Assembly (NCBI RefSeq): GCF_030811715.1
Contig: NZ_JAUSRH010000016.1
Span: 1-64,000 of the forward strand
Source of the DNA: Sinomonas atrocyanea
GTDB lineage: Bacteria; Actinomycetota; Actinomycetes; Actinomycetales; Micrococcaceae
DNA: 64,000 bases
Direction of reading: 5' to 3'
The notes under the pieces were generated by a model. That model searched no databases, was not told where the DNA came from, and saw nothing but the letters and a program-made list of their open reading frames with translations. Both the position numbers and the translations under genes were made by a program. Each line of letters opens with the position of its first letter. Position 1 is the stretch's first letter. Positions 8,742-18,704 of this stretch are shown piece after piece.

Positions 8742-9157
8742 GGATGCGCGACTCTTCTACTCGGGATCGTCGGTCCCCGCAAGGGGTGCTCGAGGACCGC
8801 CTCCATGATACCCGCCGCCCGTACGCCCCCCGGTTGGCCGCGCCACCCCCCAGCGCCGCTCCCGGCAGCTGCCCGGAGACGTTCACAGAGTGGAATATCG
8901 GTGGCAATTTCCCGAAACACCTCTCCCCCCGCGGGGTCCCGTGGCTAGTATGAATGCTGGATGCCCTGCTGCTGGGACGCGCCCCCGGGACGAACGGCCA
9001 GCCAGACCGGTGGCCGGATATGTGTAGGGAAAGGCGCATGAGGGCAGTGGGCAGACACCGACAAACGTTTCGATGGTGAACGGCTGGCAGGATGCTTTGC
9101 AGGGCCCACCATTCGCGTGCCCCGTAGGCTGCCTGCCGCCAGCAATGGAGAGGGGCC
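8742..9157. other. Intergenic region between divergent ctaB and tkt
   Basis: A 416-bp stretch with no supported gene; reading frames that cross it are shadows of tkt. On the minus strand TATCAT (8805-8810) may serve ctaB. On the plus strand TAGTAT (8946-8951) and TAGGCT (9125-9130) are -10 candidates for tkt; the second would give a leader of about 20 nt carrying the ribosome binding site at 9147-9155. An 8-bp palindrome AAACGTTT lies at 9063-9070 and could be an operator core. Confidence 0.55.
9125..9130 (+). promoter_or_regulatory. Probable -10 element TAGGCT of tkt
   Basis: The hexamer is the same as those found directly before several leaderless genes here, but the distance to the tkt GTG (27 nt) leaves room for the GGAGAGGGG ribosome binding site at 9147-9155. 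No convincing -35. Confidence 0.4.
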
Positions 9158-11290
9158 GTGTACGTGCCTGCTGTGGATGTGCAAGAACTGACCTGGACCG
9201 ACCTGGACCGCAAGGCCGTCGACACCATCCGCGTGCTCGCGGCGGACGCGGTGCAGAAGGTGGGCAACGGGCACCCGGGCACGGCGATGAGCCTGGCCCC
9301 GGCCGCGTACCTGCTGTTCCAGAAGCTCATGCGCCACGACCCGGCGGACCCGACCTGGATCGGCCGCGACCGCTTCATCCTCTCCCCGGGGCACTCGTCG
9401 CTGACCCTGTACATCCAGCTGTTCCTGGCCGGGTACGGCCTCGAGCTGGGCGACCTCGAGTCGCTGCGCACCTGGGGCTCGCTCACCCCGGGCCACCCCG
9501 AGTACAAGCACACCAAGGGTGTGGAGATCACGACCGGCCCGCTGGGCCAGGGCCTGGCCTCCTCGGTCGGGTTCGCCTACTCCGGCCGCCGCGAGCGGGG
9601 CCTCTACGACCCCGAGGCAGCCCAGGGCGAGTCCCCGTTCGACCACACCGTGTGGGTCATCGCCTCCGACGGCGACCTGCAGGAGGGCGTGACCTCCGAG
9701 GCCTCCTCCCTCGCCGGGCACCAGGAGCTGGGCAACCTCGTGGTGATCTACGACGAGAACCACATCTCCATCGAGGACGACACCGACGTGGCCTTCACGG
9801 AGGACGTCCTGAAGCGGTACGAGGCCTACGGCTGGCACACCCAGCGGGTCGACTGGACCGCCTCCGGCGAGTACAGGGAGGACGTGCCCGCCCTCTACGA
9901 CGCCCTCGTCGCGGCCAAGGCCGAGACGGGCCGGCCCTCGATCATCTCCCTGCGCACCGTCATCGGCTGGCCCGCGCCGACCAAGCAGAACACCGGCAAG
10001 ATCCACGGCTCGGCCCTGGGCGCCGAGGAGGTCGCGGCCCTGAAGGAGATCCTCGGCTTCGACCCGGAGAAGTCCTTCGAGGTCGATCCCGAGGTCCTCG
10101 AGCACACCCGCAGGGCCGTCGAGCGTGGCGAGCAGGCCAAGGCCGCCTGGCAGGAGTCCTTCGACGCCTGGAAGGCCGCGAACCCCGAAGCGGCGAAGCT
10201 GCACGAGCGCATCGAGGCCCGCCGCCTCCCCGAGGGCTGGGCCGATTCGCTGCCCGAGTTCCCGGCCGGCAAGGACGTCTCCACCCGCGCCGCCTCCGGC
10301 AAGGTCCTCAACGCGATCGGACCCGTCCTGCCCGAGCTCTGGGGCGGCTCCGCTGACCTCGCCGAGTCGAACAACACCACGATCGAAGGCTCCCCCTCGT
10401 TCATCCCGGCCTCCCGCTCCACCCATGCGTGGGAGGGCAACCCCTACGGGCGCGTGCTCCACTTCGGCATCCGCGAGCACGCCGCGGCCGCGATCGTCAA
10501 CGGCATCACGCTCGGCGGGAAGACCCGGGCGTTCTCCGGGACGTTCCTGATCTTCTCTGACTACCAGCGCCCGGCCATCCGCCTCTCGGCGCTCATGGGC
10601 ATCCCGTCCACCTACGTCTGGACCCACGACTCGATCGGGCTCGGCGAGGACGGCCCCACCCACCAGCCGGTCGAGCAGCTCGCCTCCCTGCGGGCCATCC
10701 CCGGCCTGGACGTGGTCCGCCCCGCCGACGCGAACGAGACCGCCCAGGCCTGGAAGACCATCCTGGAGCACACGGACCGCCCGGCCGGGATCGTCCTGAC
10801 CCGGCAGAACCTCCCGACCTGGGAGCGCGGCCAGAACGGATCGGGCCAGGGCGGCTTCGCTTCGGCGTCGAACGTCTCCAAGGGCGGCTACGTCCTCGCC
10901 GAGGCCCAGCGTGACGGCGCCGACGTCGAGCCGGACGTGATCCTCATCGCCACCGGCTCGGAGGTCCAGCTCGCCGTCACGGCCCGCGAGGCGCTGGCCG
11001 CCGAGGGCGTTGCCGCCCGCGTGGTCTCGATGCCGTGCGTGGAGTGGTTTGACGCCCAGGACGAGGCCTACCGCGAGTCCGTCCTGCCTGCAGCGGTCAG
11101 GGCGCGCGTCTCGGTCGAGGCCGGCCTGGCCCTGACCTGGCGGCGCTTCGTCGGCGACGCCGGCCGCTCCATCAGCCTCGAGCACTACGGCGCCTCCGCC
11201 GACTACAAGACCCTCTTCACCGAGTTCGGCATCACCGCCGAAGCGGTCGCCGCCGCCGCCAAGGACTCCATCGCCGCCGCCGCGGCCTGA
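9158..11290 (+). CDS. tkt: Transketolase
   Basis: A 710-residue thiamine-diphosphate enzyme that moves two-carbon units between pentose and triose/tetrose phosphates. The N-terminal domain has the substrate His in [13 protein letters not shown] (H39) and the ThDP/Mg motif beginning at [10 protein letters not shown] (about 168-177). The catalytic Glu is in [11 protein letters not shown] near residue 440 in the pyrimidine-binding domain, and the C-terminal domain starts near residue 590. The GTG at 9158 follows GGAGAGGGG; a second GTG two codons later is possible. It is the first gene of the pentose phosphate block, 19 bp before tal. Confidence 0.96.
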   Translation: MYVPAVDVQELTWTDLDRKAVDTIRVLAADAVQKVGNGHPGTAMSLAPAAYLLFQKLMRHDPADPTWIGRDRFILSPGHSSLTLYIQLFLAGYGLELGDLESLRTWGSLTPGHPEYKHTKGVEITTGPLGQGLASSVGFAYSGRRERGLYDPEAAQGESPFDHTVWVIASDGDLQEGVTSEASSLAGHQELGNLVVIYDENHISIEDDTDVAFTEDVLKRYEAYGWHTQRVDWTASGEYREDVPALYDALVAAKAETGRPSIISLRTVIGWPAPTKQNTGKIHGSALGAEEVAALKEILGFDPEKSFEVDPEVLEHTRRAVERGEQAKAAWQESFDAWKAANPEAAKLHERIEARRLPEGWADSLPEFPAGKDVSTRAASGKVLNAIGPVLPELWGGSADLAESNNTTIEGSPSFIPASRSTHAWEGNPYGRVLHFGIREHAAAAIVNGITLGGKTRAFSGTFLIFSDYQRPAIRLSALMGIPSTYVWTHDSIGLGEDGPTHQPVEQLASLRAIPGLDVVRPADANETAQAWKTILEHTDRPAGIVLTRQNLPTWERGQNGSGQGGFASASNVSKGGYVLAEAQRDGADVEPDVILIATGSEVQLAVTAREALAAEGVAARVVSMPCVEWFDAQDEAYRESVLPAAVRARVSVEAGLALTWRRFVGDAGRSISLEHYGASADYKTLFTEFGITAEAVAAAAKDSIAAAAA

Positions 11291-11309
11291 CCCACGAGGA
11301 GCACCTCAC

Positions 11310-12431
11310 ATGACTACCCCCACCCAGGCCCTCTCCGACGCGGGCGTGTCCATCTGGCTCGACGACCTCTCCCGGCTCCGCCTCCAGGACGGTTCGCTCG
11401 CTGCGCTCATCTCCGAGAAGAACGTCGTCGGGGTGACCACCAACCCGACCATCTTCCAGGCCGCGATCACCAAGGGCCACGGCTACGACGACCAGCTGCG
11501 CGAGCTCGTCGCCGAGGGCGCCGACGCCGAGAAGACGGTCTTCGAGATCACCACGGCCGACGTCGCCGACGCGTGCCGCCTCTTCGCCCCCGTGGCCGAG
11601 GCGACGCGGGGCGTGGACGGCCGGGTCTCCATCGAGGTCGACCCGCGCCTGGCGTGGGACACCGCCGGGACGATCGCCGAGGCCAAGCGCCTGCACGCCA
11701 AGGTCGCGCAGCCGAACGTGCACATCAAGATCCCGGCCACGCTCGAGGGCCTCGAGGCGATCTCGGCGACCCTCGCCGAGGGCATCAGCGTCAACGTGAC
11801 CCTGATCTTCTCGCTCACCCGCTACCGCGCGGTGATCAACGCGTTCATGACCGGCCTCGAGAAGGCCAAGGCGGCGGGGCACGACCTGTCCCAGATCCAC
11901 TCGGTCGCCTCGTTCTTCGTCTCCCGCGTGGACACCGAGATCGACAAGCGCCTCGAGAAGGTCGGCACCGAGCAGGCCACGGCCCTCAAGGGCAAGGCCG
12001 GCCTGGCCAACGCCCGCCTCGCCTACCAGATCTACGAGGAGGAGTTCACCACCGAGCGGTGGAAGCTCCTGGCCGACGCCGGCGCCCTCCCGCAGCGCCC
12101 GCTGTGGGCCTCGACCGGCGTCAAGGACCCGGCCCTCCCCGACACCCTCTACGTCACGGGCCTCGTCGCCCCCGGCGTGGTCAACACGATGCCGGAGAAG
12201 ACCCTCGAGGCGACCTTCGACCACGCCGAGGTCACGGGCGACACCGTGACGGGCACGTACGCCGAGGCCAACGCCCACCTCGACGCACTGGCAGAGCTCG
12301 GCATCGACTACAACGACGTCGTCTCCGTCCTCGAGTCCGAGGGCCTGGACAAGTTCGTCGCGTCCTGGAAGGACCTCCTCGCCGACGTCGAGCGCACCCT
12401 GTCCGAGACCGCGCACGGGGCCCGCGCATGA
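11310..12431 (+). CDS. tal: Transaldolase
   Basis: A 373-residue transaldolase of the long actinobacterial type. It transfers dihydroxyacetone units between sedoheptulose-7-phosphate and glyceraldehyde-3-phosphate. The N-terminal motif [13 protein letters not shown] (41-53) and the Schiff-base lysine in NVHIKIPAT (K140) are clear. The ATG has a GAGGAG ribosome binding site 8 nt upstream. The stop overlaps the pgi start as ATGA, so the two are probably translationally coupled. Confidence 0.96.
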   Translation: MTTPTQALSDAGVSIWLDDLSRLRLQDGSLAALISEKNVVGVTTNPTIFQAAITKGHGYDDQLRELVAEGADAEKTVFEITTADVADACRLFAPVAEATRGVDGRVSIEVDPRLAWDTAGTIAEAKRLHAKVAQPNVHIKIPATLEGLEAISATLAEGISVNVTLIFSLTRYRAVINAFMTGLEKAKAAGHDLSQIHSVASFFVSRVDTEIDKRLEKVGTEQATALKGKAGLANARLAYQIYEEEFTTERWKLLADAGALPQRPLWASTGVKDPALPDTLYVTGLVAPGVVNTMPEKTLEATFDHAEVTGDTVTGTYAEANAHLDALAELGIDYNDVVSVLESEGLDKFVASWKDLLADVERTLSETAHGARA

Positions 12432-14038
12432 GCGCCCTGACGTTCGAGGCGACCGGCGCGGCGCAGGCCGCCGTCGACGCGCACGTGAAGCAGCTGGCGG
12501 CCGACGCCGTCGCGAGCCGCATCTTCGCCAAGGACGCCACGCTGTGGGGCCCGGACGCCGAGGAGGAGTCCGGCAAGCGCCTGGGGTGGACGGAGGCCGC
12601 CACGGTCTCCCAGCCCCTCGTCGCGGAGATCACCGCGCTCCGCGATGCGTTCCGGTCCGAGGGCGTGGACCGCATCGTCCTGTGCGGCATGGGCGGGTCC
12701 TCCCTGGCCCCCGAGGTGATCGCCGGCACGGCCGGGGTTCCCCTCGTGGTCCTCGACTCGACCGACCCCGAACAGGTCGCCGAGGCCCTCGCCGAGCGCC
12801 TCGAGAACACCGCCATCGTCGTCTCCTCCAAGTCCGGGTCCACGGTCGAGACCGACTCGCAGCGCCGGGCCTTCGAGGCGGCCTTCACGGAGGCGGGCAT
12901 CGACGCGGCCTCCCGCATCGTGGTCGTGACCGATCCCGGCTCCCCCCTCGAGAGCGCCTCGCGCGAGGCAGGGTACCGGGCCGTGTTCAAGGCCGACCCG
13001 ACTGTCGGCGGCCGCTACTCGGCGCTGACCGCCTTCGGCCTCGTGCCGGCGGGGCTGGCCGGCGTCGACCTCCAGGCGCTCCTCGACGAGGCCGAGGAAG
13101 CGGCCGAACTCCTGCGCGACGACTCGGAGGACAACATCGGCCTGCAGCTGGGAGCGGCCCTCGGGGGAACGTCCCCGCTGCGGGACAAGATCGTGATCGT
13201 CGAGGACGGCTCCGGCATCGCCGGCTTCGCCGACTGGGCCGAGCAGCTCATCGCCGAATCGACCGGCAAGATCGGCCGCGGCGTGCTCCCCGTCGTCGCC
13301 GGCGCCGGCGCCCCCGAGGTCACCTCGGGTGCGGACGACGTGCTCGTCGTGCGGCTCGTCTCCGCGGAGGGCGAGCCCTCGCTCGGCGCCAACGAGGCCG
13401 CGGTCGGCGGCTCCCTCGCGACGCAGATGCTCGTGTGGGAGTTCGCGACGGCCGTCGCCGGGCGCCTGCTCGGCATCAACCCGTTCGACCAGCCCGACGT
13501 CGAGGCCGCCAAGGCCGCCGCTCGCGGACTCCTGGACGCCCAGCCGGAGCCCACACCGGCGCTCTTCACCGAGGGCGCCATCGAGGTGCGCGGCGGCGAG
13601 TGGCTCGAGGGCGCCTCGACGGTCGAGGAGGCCGTCAGGGCGCTGCTGGCCCAGCTCGGCCCCACCGGCTACCTGAGCGTGCAGGCCTACCTCGACCGGC
13701 TCGCCTACCCCAAGCTCGAGGCTGTCCGCGACCAGCTCGCCGCGGCCACGGGACGCCCGACGACGTTCGGGTGGGGCCCGCGCTTCCTGCACTCCACCGG
13801 CCAGTTCCACAAGGGCGGCCCCGCCGTCGGCGTGTTCCTCCAGATCACGGCGGATGCCGCGCAGGACGTCGAGATCCCGGAGCGCCCGTTCACGTTCGGG
13901 CGGCTCATCGCCGCGCAGGCCGCCGGAGACGCCCAGGTGCTGCGCGACCACGGCCGCCCCGTGCTGCAGCTCCACCTCACCGACCGCGCGGCAGGCGTCG
14001 CGCAACTGACCGGTCTCATCTCGGCGCTCTCGCGCTGA
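12428..14038 (+). CDS. pgi: Glucose-6-phosphate isomerase
   Basis: A 536-residue phosphosugar isomerase linking glycolysis with the pentose phosphate pathway. It has two SIS-type subdomains: [13 protein letters not shown] (near 80-92) and [12 protein letters not shown] (near 128-139) bind the phosphate, and the C-terminal half contains [15 protein letters not shown] and [12 protein letters not shown]. It looks like the divergent actinobacterial form rather than the E. coli type. The ATG overlaps the tal stop (ATGA). A hairpin at 14043-14083 follows the stop. Confidence 0.92.
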   Translation: MSALTFEATGAAQAAVDAHVKQLAADAVASRIFAKDATLWGPDAEEESGKRLGWTEAATVSQPLVAEITALRDAFRSEGVDRIVLCGMGGSSLAPEVIAGTAGVPLVVLDSTDPEQVAEALAERLENTAIVVSSKSGSTVETDSQRRAFEAAFTEAGIDAASRIVVVTDPGSPLESASREAGYRAVFKADPTVGGRYSALTAFGLVPAGLAGVDLQALLDEAEEAAELLRDDSEDNIGLQLGAALGGTSPLRDKIVIVEDGSGIAGFADWAEQLIAESTGKIGRGVLPVVAGAGAPEVTSGADDVLVVRLVSAEGEPSLGANEAAVGGSLATQMLVWEFATAVAGRLLGINPFDQPDVEAAKAAARGLLDAQPEPTPALFTEGAIEVRGGEWLEGASTVEEAVRALLAQLGPTGYLSVQAYLDRLAYPKLEAVRDQLAAATGRPTTFGWGPRFLHSTGQFHKGGPAVGVFLQITADAAQDVEIPERPFTFGRLIAAQAAGDAQVLRDHGRPVLQLHLTDRAAGVAQLTGLISALSR

Positions 14039-14042
14039 CGCC

Positions 14043-14083
14043 CACGAGCGGCCGGCCCGGGCGACCCGGGTCGGCCGCTCGTG
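14043..14083 (+). terminator. Hairpin between pgi and zwf
   Basis: A 19-bp inverted repeat with one G-U pair (14043-14061 with 14065-14083) and a 3-nt loop, immediately after the pgi stop. No T tract follows. It may terminate or attenuate the tkt-tal-pgi message, or protect its 3' end, while zwf continues in the same direction. Confidence 0.7.
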
Positions 14084-14123
14084 TCCGCTGCGCGGACCGC
14101 ATCCGATGGACTAGAAAGGCATC

Positions 14124-15683
14124 ATGCCAGAGAACGACAACGGCGCGACCGGGACGAAGCGGCGCTCGAATCCGCTGCGCGACCCGCGCGACCGGCGCCT
14201 CAACCGCATTGCGGGGCCCTCGTCCCTCGTGCTGTTCGGGGTGACCGGCGACCTCGCGCGCAAGAAGCTCATGCCCGCCGTGTACGACCTCGCCAACCGC
14301 GGCCTCCTGCCGCCGAGCTTCGCCCTCGTGGGCTTCGCCCGCCGCGAGTGGGAGCACGAGGACTTCGCGGAGGAGGTCAAGGCTTCCGTCAAGCAGTACG
14401 CCCGCACGCCCTTCGACGAGACCGTCTGGGCCCAGCTGAACGAGGGCGTCCGGTTCGTGCAGGGCTCCTTCGACGACGACGAGGCGTTCGAGAACCTCAA
14501 GGCCACCCTCGAGGAGCTCGACGCGAAGCGCGGCACGCGCGGCAACCATGCGTTCTACCTCTCGATCCCGCCCAAGGCGTTCGAGCAGGTGTGCCGGCAG
14601 CTGTCCGACCACGGCCTCGCCCAGCCCGAGCAGGGCAAGTGGCGCAGGGTCGTCATCGAGAAGCCGTTCGGGCATGACCTCGCCTCGGCCCGCGCCCTGA
14701 ACGACATCGTGGAGTCCGTCTTCCCGCCCGACGCCGTCTTCCGGATCGACCACTACCTGGGCAAGGAGACGGTCCAGAACATCCTCGCCCTGCGGTTCGC
14801 CAACATGCTGTTCGAGCCGATCTGGAACGCCAACTACGTGGACCACGTCCAGATCACCATGGCCGAGGACATCGGAACCGGCGGCCGCGCGGGCTACTAC
14901 GACGGCGTCGGCGCAGCCCGCGACGTGATCCAGAACCACCTCCTCCAGCTCCTCGCGCTGACGGCCATGGAGGAGCCGATCTCCTTCAACGCCGACGACC
15001 TGCGCGCCGAGAAGGAGAAGGTGCTGGCCGCGGTGCGGCTGCCCGAGGACCTCTCGACCCATTCGGCCCGCGGTCAGTACCTGGGCGGGTGGCAGGGCGG
15101 CGAGCTCGTCAAGGGATACCTCGAGGAGGACGGCATCCCGGCCGACTCCACGACCGAGACCTACGCCGCGATCCGCGTGGACATCAACACGCGCCGCTGG
15201 GCCGGCGTGCCGTTCTACCTGCGGGCGGGCAAGCGGCTCGGCCGCCGCGTGACGGAGATCGCCGTGGTGTTCAAGCGCGCCCCCAACCTGCTGTTCCAGG
15301 ACCAGGAGGAGGCCGAGTTCGGCCAGAACGCCGTCGTGATCCGCGTCCAGCCCGACGAGGGCGCCACGATCCGGTTCGGTTCCAAGGTCCCGGGCACGCA
15401 GATGGAGGTCCGCGATGTGAGCATGGACTTCGGCTACGGGCACTCCTTCACCGAGTCCTCCCCCGAGGCGTACGAGCGGCTGATCCTCGACGTCCTCCTC
15501 GGCGAGCCGCCGCTGTTCCCCCGGCACCAGGAGGTCGAGCTGTCCTGGAAGATCCTCGATCCGTACGAGGAGCACTGGGCCAGCACCGGCGAGCAGCCTG
15601 AACCGTACGAGCCGGGCAGCTGGGGGCCGCGCAGCGCCGACGAGCTCCTCGCCCGCGACGGACGCACCTGGAGGCGACCATGA
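14124..15683 (+). CDS. zwf: Glucose-6-phosphate 1-dehydrogenase
   Basis: A 519-residue NADP-dependent dehydrogenase, the entry enzyme of the oxidative pentose phosphate pathway. The dinucleotide-binding motif is LFGVTGDLARKKL (residues 37-49); the active-site segment FRIDHYLGKE, with the catalytic His and Lys, lies near residues 206-216. The C-terminal half is the usual beta-sheet substrate domain. The ATG is preceded by AGAAAGG at 4-nt spacing. Its stop overlaps the start of opcA, whose product assembles or activates this enzyme in actinobacteria. Confidence 0.97.
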   Translation: MPENDNGATGTKRRSNPLRDPRDRRLNRIAGPSSLVLFGVTGDLARKKLMPAVYDLANRGLLPPSFALVGFARREWEHEDFAEEVKASVKQYARTPFDETVWAQLNEGVRFVQGSFDDDEAFENLKATLEELDAKRGTRGNHAFYLSIPPKAFEQVCRQLSDHGLAQPEQGKWRRVVIEKPFGHDLASARALNDIVESVFPPDAVFRIDHYLGKETVQNILALRFANMLFEPIWNANYVDHVQITMAEDIGTGGRAGYYDGVGAARDVIQNHLLQLLALTAMEEPISFNADDLRAEKEKVLAAVRLPEDLSTHSARGQYLGGWQGGELVKGYLEEDGIPADSTTETYAAIRVDINTRRWAGVPFYLRAGKRLGRRVTEIAVVFKRAPNLLFQDQEEAEFGQNAVVIRVQPDEGATIRFGSKVPGTQMEVRDVSMDFGYGHSFTESSPEAYERLILDVLLGEPPLFPRHQEVELSWKILDPYEEHWASTGEQPEPYEPGSWGPRSADELLARDGRTWRRP

Positions 15684-16621
15684 TCATCGACCTGCCCAAC
15701 ACCACGACCTCGCGGATCTCCAAGGAGATCACCAACCTCCGCCACCGGGGCGGCGTCGTCGCCCTCGGGCGGGTCCTCACGCTCGTGGTCATCACCAAGC
15801 ACGGTTTCGAGGAGGAGGCGATCGAGGCGGCGAACCAGGCCAGCCGCGAGCACCCCTGCCGCATCATCGTGCTCGTCGACTCGGGCCACGATGCGGCAGA
15901 CCGCATCGACGGGCAGATTCGCGTGGGCGGGGACGCCGGCGCCTCCGAGGTGATCGTGCTGCGCGGCTACGGCCGGCTGGCCGAGGAGAGCGAATCGCTC
16001 GTCGCGGCACTGCTCCTCCCCGATGCCCCGATCGTGGCCTGGTGGCCGCACGGGGCCCCGGACAACGCGAGCGCCACCTCGATCGGGTGCATCGCCCATC
16101 GGCGCATCACGGACTCGGGCAACGAGCCGGACCCCACCGCGGCGCTCTTCCACCTGCGCGAGACGTACCGGCCGGGCGACACCGACCTCGCGTGGACGCG
16201 GCTGACGAATTGGCGCATCCAGCTCGCCGCCGCACTGGACCAGGTCGATCCCGAACCGGTCTCCGCCGTCACCGTCGAGGGCGCCTCGGACTCCCCCAGC
16301 ACGGTGCTGCTGGCCGCATGGCTCGGGCTGACCCTCGACAGTCCGGTGACGATCGTGGCCGATCCCGCGGGCACGGGCATCCGGCGGGTCCGCCTCCGGC
16401 GGTCGACCGGGGACATCCAGCTGCACCGCCCGGGGTTCACGGTCGCGGAGCTGACCCAGCCCGACCAGCCCGCCCAGCGCATTGCCCTGCCGCGGCGGAG
16501 TCTGCAAGACTGCCTCACCGAAGAGCTGCGCAGGCTCGACCCGGACGAGGTCTTCGGCGAAGTCCTCACTGCCGGGCTGCCGCGCACGAACCTGAGGAGT
16601 GTGCAGCCGAGTGAGCGCTGA
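15680..16621 (+). CDS. opcA: Glucose-6-phosphate dehydrogenase assembly protein OpcA
   Basis: A 313-residue OpcA family protein. In cyanobacteria and actinobacteria OpcA acts with Zwf as an allosteric or assembly partner. The family N-terminus TTTSRISKEI...RGGVVALGRVLTLVV and the central PDAPIVAWWPHGAPDNAS are visible. The ATG overlaps the zwf stop (ATGA). Pgl follows with a 10-bp overlap, so zwf, opcA and pgl are expected to be made together. Confidence 0.95.
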   Translation: MIIDLPNTTTSRISKEITNLRHRGGVVALGRVLTLVVITKHGFEEEAIEAANQASREHPCRIIVLVDSGHDAADRIDGQIRVGGDAGASEVIVLRGYGRLAEESESLVAALLLPDAPIVAWWPHGAPDNASATSIGCIAHRRITDSGNEPDPTAALFHLRETYRPGDTDLAWTRLTNWRIQLAAALDQVDPEPVSAVTVEGASDSPSTVLLAAWLGLTLDSPVTIVADPAGTGIRRVRLRRSTGDIQLHRPGFTVAELTQPDQPAQRIALPRRSLQDCLTEELRRLDPDEVFGEVLTAGLPRTNLRSVQPSER

Positions 16622-17417
16622 TCCCCGCGTGAGCATCCATCCCGACTCGTCCGTGCTGCTGGCCGCGATCGCTGCCAGACTCATCACGAAACTCGTGGAC
16701 ACCCAGGACCGGTACGGCGAGGCGACGATCGTGCTCACCGGCGGGACGATGGGCATCGGCACCCTGCGCGCCGTCGCCGACTCGCCCGCGTGCCGTGCCG
16801 TGGACTGGTCCAAGGTCAACGTGTGGTGGGGGGACGAGCGCTTCGTGGAGGCCGACTCCCCAGACCGCAACACGGTCCAGGCGGATGAGGCGCTGCTGGG
16901 GCGGCTGCCGCTCGACCCGGCGCGCGTGCACCGCCCCGGCGCTGCGGGGGACTTCGCGACGGCCGACGACGCCGCAGCGGACTACGCCCGCAGGCTGGCC
17001 GAGGCCGCATCCGCCGAGCACGAGTCCGATCTGCCGGGCGGCGTGCGGGGTGTGCCCCGCTTCGACGTGCTGCTCCTCGGTGTGGGGCCCGACGCGCACG
17101 TGGCCTCCCTGTTCCCCGAGATGGCCGGGATCCGGGAGACCGATCGCACCGTGGTCGGCGTCGAGAACGCTCCCAAGCCGCCGCCGGCGCGCATCTCGCT
17201 GACCCTTCCGGCGATCAAGTCGGCGGACGAGGTGTGGATGCTCGTGGCGGGCGAGGACAAGGCGGGCGCCGTCGGCCTCGCCCTCGCCGGGGCCGGCGCC
17301 GTGCACGTGCCCGCCGCCGGCGCGAGGGGCCGCACCCGCACGCTGTGGCTCATCGACGCCGCCGCCGCCGCGAAGGTGCCCCAGGAGCTGGTCCGCAAGG
17401 AGCCGGCGTCGGCCTGA
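16611..17417 (+). CDS. pgl: 6-Phosphogluconolactonase
   Basis: A 268-residue SugarP_isomerase-fold lactonase that hydrolyses 6-phosphogluconolactone. Diagnostic motifs are LTGGTMGIGTL near residue 43 and VNVWWGDERFV near residue 68, with the conserved LLLGVGPDAHVASLFP near 145. The GTG at 16611 is preferred: a GAGGAG at 16594-16599 lies 11 nt upstream, whereas the in-frame GTG at 16599 would sit inside that site. GTG at 16629 is a further alternative. It overlaps opcA and ends the operon at a terminator. Confidence 0.92.
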   Translation: MSADPRVSIHPDSSVLLAAIAARLITKLVDTQDRYGEATIVLTGGTMGIGTLRAVADSPACRAVDWSKVNVWWGDERFVEADSPDRNTVQADEALLGRLPLDPARVHRPGAAGDFATADDAAADYARRLAEAASAEHESDLPGGVRGVPRFDVLLLGVGPDAHVASLFPEMAGIRETDRTVVGVENAPKPPPARISLTLPAIKSADEVWMLVAGEDKAGAVGLALAGAGAVHVPAAGARGRTRTLWLIDAAAAAKVPQELVRKEPASA

Positions 17418-17443
17418 GCGACGCCTGAGCGGACCTTGATGCG

Positions 17444-17481
17444 ACGAGGCCGGGACCAGCGGATGCTGGTCCCGGCCTCGT
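17444..17481. terminator. Bidirectional terminator between pgl and secG
   Basis: A perfect 17-bp inverted repeat (17444-17460 with 17465-17481), 4-nt loop GGAT, followed by TTCT on the plus strand, lying between convergent genes. Confidence 0.9.
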
Positions 17482-17511
17482 TCTGCTGGGAAAGCTGCTT
17501 GCTGCTGCGGG

Positions 17512-17769
17512 TCAGGACTCCCCGACGTTCGAGAAGCGCATGATGAGCCCGAGCGCGATGATCACCACGCCCCAGGTGACGCCGAGGATGATGGTGAAGC
17601 GGTTCAGGTTCCTCTCGGCAACGCCGGACGACGCCAGACCGGAGGACATCCCGCCGCCGAACATGTCCGAGAGGCCGCCGCCGCGGCCCTTGTGCATGAG
17701 GATCAGCATGGTGAGCAGGAGGCTCGTGATGCCCAGGATGATCTGGAGGATGATCTGGAGTACTTGCAC
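17512..17769 (-). CDS. secG: Preprotein translocase subunit SecG
   Basis: An 85-residue SecG, the small subunit of the SecYEG channel in the cytoplasmic membrane. Two transmembrane helices (about 3-25 and 57-78) flank the family loop HKGRGGGLSDMFGGGMSS, followed by the ERNLNR segment. The start is GTG at 17769 with a GAGG site 9 nt upstream. It follows tpiA by 50 bp; the gap-pgk-tpiA-secG order is typical of actinobacteria. Confidence 0.95.
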   Translation of the reverse strand: MQVLQIILQIILGITSLLLTMLILMHKGRGGGLSDMFGGGMSSGLASSGVAERNLNRFTIILGVTWGVVIIALGLIMRFSNVGES

Positions 17770-17819
17770 AGGTTTGCCTCGTGGCCTTCCGTCAGCTGTC
17801 GTGCGTGGTCGCGGCGCTG

Positions 17820-18632
17820 CTACGCGCCCGCGTGGCTCTCGAACCTGACAATGCTAGCAAATTCGGCGACGTCGAGGCTCGCACCGCCCACGAGCACGCC
17901 GTCCACGTCCTGCTCGGCGAGGATGGCCGCGGCGTTGGCCGCCTTGACGGATCCGCCGTAGAGGAGGCGCGTGGCACGGGCGGCCTCGTCGCCGAACAGC
18001 GCGGCGAGCTCGGCGCGCAGCGCGGCGCACATCTCCTGCGCATCGCCGGGCCCGGCGACCTCGCCCGTGCCGATCGCCCAGACGGGCTCGTAGGCCACGA
18101 CGAGCTGCGCGGCCTGGTCGGCGGTGAGGCCCTCGACGTCCGCCCTGAGCTGGGCCAGGGTGTGCTCGACGTGGGTGCCCGCCTGCCGGACCTCGAGCCC
18201 CTCGCCGACGCACAGGATCGGCACGAGCCCGTGCTTGTAGGCGGCCTTGACCTTGGCGTTGAGGACCTCGTCCGTCTCGCCGTGGACCGTCCGGCGCTCG
18301 GAGTGGCCCACGAGGACGTAGCGGCAGCCGAGCTTGGCCAGGAAGGCGCCGCTGATGTCGCCGGTGTAGGCGCCGGCGTCGAACTGGGAGAGGTCCTGGC
18401 CGCCGTAGGCGATGGCGAGGTCGTCGCCCGCCACGAGCGTCTGGACGCCCCGGAGGTCGGTGAAGGGCGGGAACACCGCGACCTCGACCCGCGCGTAGTC
18501 ATGCTTCGCGTCATCGAGGGTCCAGGCGAGCTTCTGGAGCAGGGTGATGGCCTGGACGTGGTCCATGTTCATCTTCCAGTTGCCGGCGATGAGGGGGGTG
18601 CGCTCGAACGTGCCGTTCGCGGAGGTGGTCAC
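17820..18632 (-). CDS. tpiA: Triosephosphate isomerase
   Basis: A 270-residue TIM barrel that interconverts dihydroxyacetone phosphate and glyceraldehyde-3-phosphate. Active-site residues are N18 and K20 (GNWKMN), H110 (LVGHSERR) and E182 ([11 protein letters not shown]). The phosphate-gripping GGSVKAANA lies near residue 230. The GTG at 18632 was chosen because AGGAG lies 6 nt upstream; a longer in-frame start at 18665 lacks support. A perfect hairpin separates it from pgk upstream. Confidence 0.95.
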   Translation of the reverse strand: MTTSANGTFERTPLIAGNWKMNMDHVQAITLLQKLAWTLDDAKHDYARVEVAVFPPFTDLRGVQTLVAGDDLAIAYGGQDLSQFDAGAYTGDISGAFLAKLGCRYVLVGHSERRTVHGETDEVLNAKVKAAYKHGLVPILCVGEGLEVRQAGTHVEHTLAQLRADVEGLTADQAAQLVVAYEPVWAIGTGEVAGPGDAQEMCAALRAELAALFGDEAARATRLLYGGSVKAANAAAILAEQDVDGVLVGGASLDVAEFASIVRFESHAGA

Positions 18633-18669
18633 GGTGGGCTCCTGACGAGGTGGTGTGGTGGGCACAGGG

Positions 18670-18699
18670 AGGCCCCGCCGCCTCTCGGCGGCGGGGCCT
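18670..18699 (-). terminator. Hairpin between pgk and tpiA
   Basis: A 13-bp perfect stem (18670-18682 with 18687-18699) and a 4-nt loop in the 72-bp pgk-tpiA gap. It could be a partial terminator or a processing/stability element giving pgk and tpiA different levels. Confidence 0.65.
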
Positions 18700-18704
18700 G
18701 GGGC

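Noticed and set aside
8945-11185. A 746-codon minus-strand frame antisense to tkt
   Set aside because: Low-complexity composition and no motif; tkt on the plus strand is certain.
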